Source: Larix kaempferi
Taxonomy: Eukaryota; Streptophyta; Pinopsida; Pinales; Pinaceae
Length of the DNA: 64,000 nt
Reading direction: 5' to 3'
Assembly: GCA_027924585.1 (NCBI GenBank)
Contig: BSBM01001383.1
Coordinates: forward strand, 4,426,001 to 4,490,000
Shown: positions 56,394 through 64,000 of the stretch, piece after piece
Layout of the letters: every line of letters begins with the position of its first letter
Numbering within the stretch: position 1 is the first letter of the stretch
Made by a program: the position numbers and the translations under genes
Notes under the pieces: generated by a model
The model's database searches: none
Told to the model about the DNA's origin: nothing
The model's input: the letters and a program-made list of their open reading frames with translations, nothing else

Positions 56394-56642
56394 CTCCCTC
56401 TTAACTAGGAAGGTATTTCTCGACACAGATCTGCTAGACAAGTCTTCTTCTCGGGATCATCGTCATCGATGAATTGTCATCATCATCGTCACTGTTGCTA
56501 CTATCTCAACCAATCTCTGATGCTACTCGTCATAGGAAGTTCTACAAAGCCAGTCCTTTTTCATACTAGATGTAGGCCCACCATCTGCAGGTCTTCATCA
56601 TCACTGGCCATACTGTGGAATCCTCAGGACTTATTAAATGCA

Positions 56643-57030
56643 TCACAAAACCTGGCTGCAGCATCCCAGGCTATTACGAGCACACAGCTCTACCTGTAGG
56701 ATCTCCCAGGAGCACATTACATGTGACCCATCACAAAACCGGGCTGAAGCATCCCAGGCTGTTACGAGCACACGGCTCTACCTGTCGGATCTCACAGGAG
56801 CACATTACATGTGATCTCACCACAAAACCTGGCTGAAGCATCTGAGGCCCAAATTACATGCCATAGGAAAAACCTCAAAAGACTATCTGCAGATATCCCA
56901 GGGCACAAATTATATGTCCTCCCAAGCAAAACCTCGAAAGAGAATTTGCCAGATGTCCCAGGGCACCAAATTACATGCCATAGGAAAAACCTCGAAAGAC
57001 CATCTGCAAATCTCCCAGGGCACAAATTAC
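56643..57030. repeat. Two adjacent tandem repeat families in the region before the copia LTR
   Basis: An 88-89-bp unit (AAAACC(T/G)GGCTG(C/A)AGCATC...CACATTACATGTGA) starts at 56647, 56735 and 56824, the last copy partial. From 56851 to 57030 a 56-62-bp unit follows (CAAATTACATGCCATAGGAA...ATCTCCCAGGGCAC) in three to four copies. They lie in the 3' untranslated part of the minus-strand element whose 3' LTR is 55794-56393. Confidence 0.8.
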
Positions 57031-57059
57031 ACGCTTACCTGCACAACCTGATCCATAGC

Positions 57060-57425
57060 CACAAAGTATCATCTGATACTCACCATACATCATCCTGATG
57101 TACACATGATCATCCTGATCATCATCACTGCAACATCCTGCTGCATGTCATCTGGAGAAGCTCGTCATCCATGATCATCCTAATCATTCAATGCATCCAT
57201 CTGATGCACACCAAGTATCTACCTAATATATATCATCACACATAGTGTATCCACCTGATACATAGATACATGATCCACACAATGTATCCATCAACATACA
57301 TGATCTACCTGATCATACCTGATACATATCAATATACATGATCTACCTGATCATACAATGTATCCACTTGATACATATACAGATACATGGTCCAAGCATC
57401 CAACATGATGCATACACAAAATACA
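57060..57425. repeat. Low-complexity region rich in TGATCA, ATACAT and ATCCTGATC words
   Basis: ATACATGATCTACCTGATCA occurs twice, and many variants of CATCCTGATCATC and GTATCCA(C/T)(C/T)TGATACAT are scattered through it. TGATCA is self-complementary, so the stretch can form many small hairpins. No gene is seen. Confidence 0.65.
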
Positions 57426-57432
57426 TACAAAT

Positions 57433-58808
57433 TGTAATACCCCCAATTCGACCCTTAGGATATATTAGCCTTTAATGTAAATAATTTGTACATGTGATGT
57501 ATGATTCCCTAGCGTGGAGCTCAAGGCCAAGGCCCTGCTAGTGAAAGCCGAATTTTATTTAAAGGGCAAGTATTTGATATTTTGATTACCATGTGCTCTT
57601 AAGCCATGGAAATTGTAATAGGATGTAATTAAACATCATGCAATATAAAATTTCAAGACTGGCTATGGAGGCAACGAATGAGAAGGGGCCATGTGTATCC
57701 ACTAGGGAGTGGTGAGGGGGCTATCGAATTGAACCATAGGTTGCCATATGTCATTATGAGAACCCATTTGACTTTTCTAGATGACATGTATTCCTGTTGT
57801 AAGAAAATGGTTGAGATGTCATCCCATGGCTTCAATGGAGTATGGGCAGCCCTGAATTCGTATGGGTGGGTATGGGCTTTGTTTACTTATACCACAAGTC
57901 ACTCAACCTCATGGGAGGGGGGTTTCATTCTCATCCCCATTCCATGGTGGAGGTAACTAGCTTCATTCATCACCCAAAAACGAGCTCCCAGCAGGGAGAA
58001 AACCAGAAATCGCGACTGTGAGAGAACCCACGTTTTGGGAAGCCAAAAACGTCCCGATTTGGTATTGGACAGTGAAATCCAATGGGGGATCCATTGGTAG
58101 GAACCTTGGGGCGAATTTGGGAGCAATAGCTACCCCAAAATCCATGGGAAAACCCAGTTTTAATTGCCGAGAAAATCAGTGACGGATTTGGGTTATTTGC
58201 TAAACAAAGCTGTGAGAAATCCAAGTGTGGATGTTCGAATGGAGGCTGGGATCATTTGAGTCTAGCTTGATGTGTACCTAGCTCTGGGATTGAGCTCAGT
58301 GGACTAGCATTCCTCTCCATTTCCCATTGCATGCTTGAAAAACCCAACTGTGTGTTGGCTTAGCATGGTTGTCTGAGTGAAACCCTGACTGTGAGTGAGC
58401 CATCTAGTTCCTCCTTAGTGGATACACAGCCCAGCTCGAGGGTGATCTCTCAGCTGAAAGAATACAGGCTGGATAGAGATCTATGGTTGGGTGGAACGTT
58501 TCTCTCACGTAGCTAGTCGTTTAGGCCATTACAATTCGAGATAAGTATTCTTGCAATTGAATTATGTTAATTCTATGCTCTGCAAATATTTTAATTAATG
58601 ACTGTTGTTTATATGATTGAATGCATGATGAATCTGTGTGCATATGTCGTGTTTAGATCCGTTGTGTTTTATTGAAGTTTACATCTGTATAGAGAAGTTT
58701 TAATTATTACAGATTTAGGAGTGAAAATATTGGGGCTAAGTTTACAAAAGCCCGGTATGTTGTTAATGTTTCCTTCCCTGCATTTAATAAGGAGAAGGGG
58801 ACATTACA
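57433..58808 (+). mobile_element. 5' LTR (1376 bp) of the non-coding element
   Basis: It starts TGTAATACCCCC and ends GGGACATTACA, then GTT and the primer-binding site. The ending is identical to that of the 32067-37629 element, so the two may share a parent lineage of chromovirus type. The 5 bp before it read CAAAT. Confidence 0.82.
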
Positions 58809-58811
58809 GTT

Positions 58812-58823
58812 TGGTATCAGAGC
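58812..58823 (+). other. Primer-binding site of the non-coding element
   Basis: TGGTATCAGAGC, complementary to the 3' end of initiator methionine tRNA. Confidence 0.88.
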
Positions 58824-59044
58824 TCTAGGTTCAACACTACGACTGTTGGGCCTTCACAGAGATATAAATCATTGTGTGTAAATGCATTAAATGGAATGAA
58901 AATGCATTTTGTGTGTACATGCATTTTGTATTTTGTATTTTGTGTGTACAGAGATTAATTGTGAATCCATTGGTTGGATTGTTGAATGTAAGATGAAAGA
59001 AAGTTTTCGGATTTTTCCTAAGGATCTTTGAAAAAATCTATTTA

Positions 59045-59705
59045 AGTCTGTTTCGGAAACGATTCCCGAATGTCTTCCGCAACTGCGGAAGCATTCGGCG
59101 AATTGCCCCGAAACTGCGAAAGCATTCTGCGAGTTTTTCCGCAACGCGGAGGAATTCGGGAAGTCACCCCGAAATTTGCGGAAGGAATTCTCTTCCGAAA
59201 TTTGCGAAAGGATTCCGCGAGTTGTCCCGCAACGCGGAAAAATTCGGTGAAATGCTCCGAAAAAGCAGAAAATTTTCTAAGTGTCGGCGTCGAAAGGAAT
59301 TTTCGGAAGGAATTCTCTTCCGAAATTGTGGAAGGAATTCTCTTCCGAAATTTCGGAAGGATTCCACGAATCGTTCCGAAACGCGAGAGAGTTTAGCGAG
59401 TCGTTCTGAAGTTGCGGAAGAATTCGGCGAATCGTTCCGCAATTGCGGAAGACTTCACCGAATCGTTCCGCAACTGCGAAAGACTTCGGCGAATCGTTCC
59501 GCAATTGCAGAAGGCCTCGGCCAAGCGCCCCGCAATTGCGGAAGGCTTCGGCCAAGCGCCCCGCAATTGCGGAAGGCCATAGCCAATCGCCCCGCTATTG
59601 CGGAAGCGTTCGGCAAACTGCTCCGCAATTGCGGAAGCGTTCGATGAACTGCTCCGCAATTGCGGAAGCCGTCGCCGAACTACCCCGATGCTGCGGAGGG
59701 GTTTC
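59045..59705. repeat. Array of about 20 palindromic 31-bp units
   Basis: Units have the form TTCCGCAATTGCGGAA plus about 15 bp (AGxxTTCGGCxAATCG). The 16-bp core at 59435-59450 is a perfect palindrome. CCGCAATTGCGG recurs at 59530, 59561, 59623 and 59654, at exact multiples of 31 bp. Units toward 59045 are more diverged. Because 31 is not a multiple of three, reading through gives a 31-residue periodic peptide (RNCGRL...PQLRK), which explains the ORFs over this stretch on both strands. It begins about 230 bp after the primer-binding site. Confidence 0.9.
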
Positions 59706-59715
59706 CCACCCGAAA

Positions 59716-59790
59716 AAAAAAAAAAATAAAAAATAAAAAAATAAAAAATAAAAAAATAAAAAATAAAAGATAAAAAATAAAAATAAAAAC
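59716..59790 (+). repeat. A-rich low-complexity tract
   Basis: Runs of 5-13 A are separated by single T (AAAAAATAAAAA type). It directly follows the palindromic array. Confidence 0.85.
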
Positions 59791-59799
59791 AGAGTAAAG

Positions 59800-62700
59800 T
59801 GACTAAAACTTGATTTTTGGATAGCAGGAGCATCCGAACTCAGAATGGAATGATTCCTGTGGGGCTCGGAGGCCATTGACGAAGACCATGAAAGAACCAG
59901 TGAAGACCCCTAGCCCATTACACTCCGATTTGACAGAAAATGGATAATAGTGACTTTTGAAGGACGGAGTCCCGAGGATTGACGGAAGGTCGGTTTGTGC
60001 TGAAATTGATCAGGCACGGCCATGAAGCAGGAACGATGTTAAGTTCAGAATCTTGGATCCAAAATCCAAAGGGTGTGGAGTCGGGGTGAGCAAGAAGGCC
60101 AAAAAGCACTGTTCCGGGCCACTTTTTCGGGATTTTGAAAAGCTTGTGGGCAGTAAAAGTGACCCTAGATGTGGGAATCCAAAATTTTACTGAACTAGAC
60201 ATTTCATATTCTCATTAAGACGGACAGTTTCTGTTAGATGAAGATTTTCCAGAAATGCACCGTTTGGGAGATAGTCGTTTTTGGCCCAAAAATTTGGAAT
60301 TTTGGGAAAATGTGAAAAGTGAGAAGTAGTGAAATATAGAAATTCATAGAAGATGAATGGTGCATTAGAATTGGAATCCGTGAATTGCTGAGTGTTCCTT
60401 GTTATATGGACTAACTTCGCCCGATAGATAAGTTTTTGTGATTCCTCATAGATTTTCTTCCACAGGTGGCTGAAGTTGGCATTCGGAACCAAAATGCAAC
60501 TGTGTAAAATGTGCAGAATTGGAGTGAAAGTTGTCATTTTTGAAGGGATGCAGTTTCCGCACCTGATGTTGGAATGGAGTATGAAGACAGGCATTGGAAA
60601 TCTTGTCCAGCAGGGAACAATGAGGCATGACCAGAGTTTGAATGGGGTCTACATATATCATAGATATCTAATGCAGAAGAGTGCCAGCGGCTGTTTTGAC
60701 AAACTAATTTTGTTGTCAATATGGGCAATTTCTACAATTGCATGATATGGAAGAGGAATTCCATGTTACGATGAGGGATCGAAAAGGGAAGAATTCCTTA
60801 AACCCCTGTTTGTTATCATACTTATAATTATGAAGTTGTCATATGGCATAAAAATGTTAAAAATGTAAGGGATTACATAGATGTATATGCACTAAATGGC
60901 ATCTTAACAAACATTGCATAGTGCATATGGAAATGCTTGTGCATAAATGGGATATTGCATATTGGTAGAATAATGAAGTTTGTATATGCAAGGAATCACT
61001 AATTGAGAATATTGTGATTGATAATCACTTTTGACGTTGGTATTGGTTGTAGGACCAAAGATAACAAAGAGCATGGCTAAATGTGCCGAGGATGTTGTTG
61101 CATGAAGCCAACAACCTTATGCAGAAAGGATGGCGCAACAAATATATGATCATAAAGTTGGAAAAAGGACCGAGCAGCCTTGGTAAGAGGCCAACTGATC
61201 AGGTAACATCAGGCGATGTTAATGGTAACCATGCAGGTAATGATTATTGGTGCCAAATTGCATGAACGATGAAAGAGGATTTGGTAAGATCTCTTCAACT
61301 ATGTTTGAACTATGTTGAGTTAATTTGCATGTGATATTGAATATCGATTGGGACTGTTAACCTACCAAGCTTGGTGAGGTGTGGGTAAGTGAAGGAAATG
61401 ATCCTTACACCCTATGGCTGTTTAGAAATATGAATGCATTCATATGAATTTATATCATGCCATGTGTATGTTGGTTATGTGCTTGATAACCAAAGCAGGT
61501 GAGGATTGGTGGTCCTGATTATGATAATGCAAGTTATATGAGATAGTCATGTTTCGATCATAATATGCTTGAATGCATTGTACTCATGAAACAATGCAAG
61601 GTAGCATTGAGTAGATGTGCATTAAGATATTTTATAAATCTTGTGATGCATTGTATGAATGCATAGGGATGATGCATATGTTATTGCAAAGAAATAATGA
61701 ATGAAATGATGAATTGATGATAATTCTAGGATCATTCCATGGGTTGTTATGAATGCAGAATAGTAAGTGCATGAAGAGCCCAATCATGATCGATGGGCTG
61801 CTAGAATCCTCTGTGGAAGGACAGAGTTGTATGAATGATATGAATGTGAAATAATGAGTATTTACGATTTATTTAAGTTGCATGGATAGTGTGACTATGT
61901 CTTGAAATTCTATTGTGATAATGATGCATATATAGAAGTGTAAATATTTCATTGCATTTCAATTGTAACAACTGAAGATGTTGAATTATTGAGTGTTATA
62001 ATTCTGAGATCACTTCAGTGACTGTTGTGGAAATGAAATGATAATATGCATAGATACTCACGACATGTTTGGCTGATTGAAGTTTTAGTTTCAGGTAGAA
62101 AAGTCTTAGATATGGCAATATGAGGATAAGTCCATAGCAGAGGCTGGGATCTACTATATGCAGAAGCCAAAGGTTCGGAGAAGGAATCTCATGGTTGAGG
62201 ACTCTAAGAGGACATGATGTAAGTGGATGCTCATGTATGGCAGCGGGAATAAGACCATAACGGGCAAAGTGGTGTCACTTACAGGAGCCAAACAATATGA
62301 GGATAGCCTCATGGATAAGAAAACCAATTTCTGTAGTAGACAGAGTTGCAGATTCATACTGAATTTGATTCTTAGTGCCATGGATTGGATTGGAACAATC
62401 GGATTTGAATTGTATTGTTAAATGTTGCTAACTGTTTGGTTGTTCAATAAGTGTGCCAGGAAAACACATTGCAGTAAGACCATGAGAGTGGGCCTGCAGA
62501 AGCCAAACTTCATGGGAAGGATTCCATGATTTGAAAATGGGTTTCAGGTGAAATGCCATAAGACATTATTAATGTCTCATCTGCACTACATGATTGGTAA
62601 ACAATATGAGTGGGATGGTGAAGATTATGTCAGTAAGACATATGAAGGTTATGTAACATCAAAAGGAATTGGGATGGCAAACCGAGGGACTGTCAACTCA

Positions 62701-62930
62701 GAGAAGGAGCCTCCATTCCTCATTAAAGAAGAGAAATAACATCTGCAAAATGGATTAGTGTTCCCTAAACCCTGAATGATATATATATATATATATATGC
62801 ATACATGTCTAATTATTGGAGTTAATATGCAGAGCATGTTTGATTTTATTTCCATTATGGCCAACTGCTTGAAGTATGATTAGGACCTGCATAGTTCACA
62901 TCAGTAAGGAGTGCACGCCTTTCTGGTGCT
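59800..62930. other. Non-coding interior of the large element
   Basis: No convincing protein frame, only short ORFs with no recognisable motif. Two stretches about 340 bp apart (near 62160 and 62495) share GCAGAAGCCAAA followed by AAGGAxTCxATG, and then AAACAATATGAG, a diverged direct repeat. A (AT)10 run lies at 62779-62798. Confidence 0.4.
62779..62798. repeat. (AT)10 microsatellite
   Basis: Perfect AT dinucleotide run. Confidence 0.9.
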
Positions 62931-62936
62931 GAGTTA

Positions 62937-64000
62937 TGTTAGGGATGCCAATATTGACTACGCCTTAAGGGAATGGATGCATTCCTGGTGTTTCAAGGTT
63001 GGATAGCGAATGTTATGAAATATGTTTACAGTTTAGAGCAGCAATACTAATGAACTTGCTTATCTGTTGGAGAGAACTTCCGCAGCATTTAGGAAGCTGC
63101 TAATTTTGGGAAGGATAACTAATTTTGGAGAGAAAGTACCAATTTTGGCGGTAAGACAAAGATATCGCCGTAGCGCAAATCCCGGCGGGAATCACGGCGA
63201 TAGGTACAGAAAAGTCAAGCATGTGGTACAAAGAAGAGGCCGAAGGGAGAGCTCAACCACCGCAATAAAGGCGCCGTAGATGAAGAGAGGGTTCAGCTAC
63301 CCTCATTAAAGAAGAAGGACTACAGTCAGCGTTGCTTGAACTAAGAAGAAGCGACGGGCCGATGCATTAAAGACTAAGGACTGCAGGAAGCGGCGACGAG
63401 ACAGAAGGCGGCCATGGAAGTACAACCAGTTGACTGTAAGTGGTTAGGGTTGAGTCACTGTTGGGATAAGGCCCACAGTTTTGTAACTGCGATGAGACCT
63501 TCGGGCCATCTATATATAGTAGTCTTTTTATATGATAAGGGGTTGGCCACATAGTGATAGAGACATCAGGTAGAGGTTAGTCAAGCCTTTTTGTGGTTGC
63601 AGAGTCCGGACATCCCTGAGAGAATACAAGGGCCAACCTGTTGAGAGATAGTGCGATCCGCAAGGATTGTGAGAGAAAGAGAGTGCATTGTAAAAGGCAG
63701 GAAGAGAAAGAGGTCTATAGAGAAGGGCTCCCACTGAGGTGGAGTTTCCCAGAAGACCCTTGTTGTAAAGAAAGGAACGGAACTGTGTCTATTCTTCAGA
63801 GTTGTAAACAAGAACCGTAGTCCCCCTGGGCGTAGTTCTTGCCCTGGGAGTAACAACGTGCTTATTTAAGTAGCACTATTGTATTTGTGTAGCTACTGCT
63901 CTCATTCACTTGTCTGTGTTATATATGAATGCTTCAGTCTGTTATAAGTAATGTACATGGTCGTCAGCTTAACTTCTGAATGATGTATAATAAGTGCGAT
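62937..64000 (+). mobile_element. LTR-like promoter block at the right edge of the window
   Basis: The sequence resembles the U3-R-U5 part of a plant LTR. A TATA box CTATATATAG is at 63510-63519, followed by a non-coding leader with two CCCTGGG words near 63825 and 63841. There is no coding frame. The start near TGTTAGGG (62937) is a guess, and no primer-binding site appears before the window ends. Confidence 0.35.
63510..63519 (+). promoter_or_regulatory. TATA box of the LTR-like block
   Basis: CTATATATAG preceded by a GGGCCATC word. Downstream sequence is non-coding. Confidence 0.5.

Larger units (their letters stand above)
57433..62936 (+). mobile_element. Large non-coding LTR retroelement, right end not found
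   Basis: A complete 5' LTR and primer-binding site are present, followed by more than 4 kb without gag or pol signal, as in LARD elements. It inserted into the 3' region of a copia element. The right limit is unknown. The boundary given is where LTR-like sequence of another type begins. Confidence 0.6.

Noticed and set aside
59045-59705. CRISPR-like array
   Set aside because: The units are contiguous, without unique spacers, in a eukaryotic retroelement and with no cas genes.
59222-59833. Arg/Ser/Asn-rich ORFs on both strands over the palindromic array
   Set aside because: They arise from a 31-bp repeat that is open in several frames. The peptide period of 31 residues only reflects three repeat units.
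61083-61265. Short plus-strand ORF in the non-coding element
   Set aside because: It is 60 residues, with no motif, and neighbouring frames are closed.

Overview
This window is intergenic DNA from a large, repeat-rich plant nuclear genome. A seed plant is certain from the retrotransposon families, and a gymnosperm-like genome is my inference. I found no host gene, tRNA, rRNA or CRISPR array in 64 kb. Almost everything is LTR retrotransposon in several nested layers, all carrying stop codons or frameshifts. No ORF is interrupted in a way that suggests a functional cellular gene.

Layout. (1) 1-14286, minus strand: a long Tat-lineage Ty3/gypsy element. It has a 2.49-kb 5' LTR (11800-14286), gag, protease, RT, a degenerate native RNase H, integrase and a separate second RNase H (4350-4778). 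A gene in the opposite orientation lies at 2541-3904, related to plant-mobile-domain proteins and with a candidate intron. The 3' LTR lies left of the window. (2) 14287-30361, plus strand: a head-to-tail array of a gag-protease-only LTR element. Four LTR copies (15608, 18257, 20910, 29916) alternate with about 2.03-kb internal regions and are shared between neighbours. The array is interrupted at 23425-29777 by another insertion (5-bp duplication AACCC) that carries a decayed ORF of about 1200 codons on the minus strand. (3) 30362-31380: background DNA with a tRNA-derived SINE (30830-31094). (4) 31381-39489: a minus-strand Ty1/copia relic whose 3' LTR is split by a complete non-autonomous LTR element (32067-37629, duplication ACCTT). 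(5) 39515-44985: remnants of a chromovirus, an LTR-like block and a gypsy integrase with its LTR. (6) 45000-50404: the 3' part of a second Tat-like element, again with an opposite-strand spliced-looking gene (48217-49447) and a second RNase H (49670-50095). (7) 50409-57432: copia-type sequence with a gag joined to a long non-pol ORF, and an LTR (55794-56393) with a polypurine tract on one side and a primer-binding site on the other. (8) 57433-64000: the start of a large non-coding LTR element with an array of 31-bp palindromic units, then an LTR-like promoter block.

How the parts relate. The two Tat-like copies preserve the same convergent layout: integrase, then second RNase H on one strand, facing an antisense gene on the other. 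Their antisense proteins align along their whole length and carry an intron-like GT...AG interval at the same place, so the antisense gene is an old component of this lineage. Several other elements have lost pol and kept only gag-PR, or carry a long unfamiliar ORF, so they must have depended on enzymes made elsewhere. The most interesting items are the antisense gene, the shared-LTR tandem array, the two long accessory ORFs that run up to the 3' LTR, and the palindromic 31-mer array.
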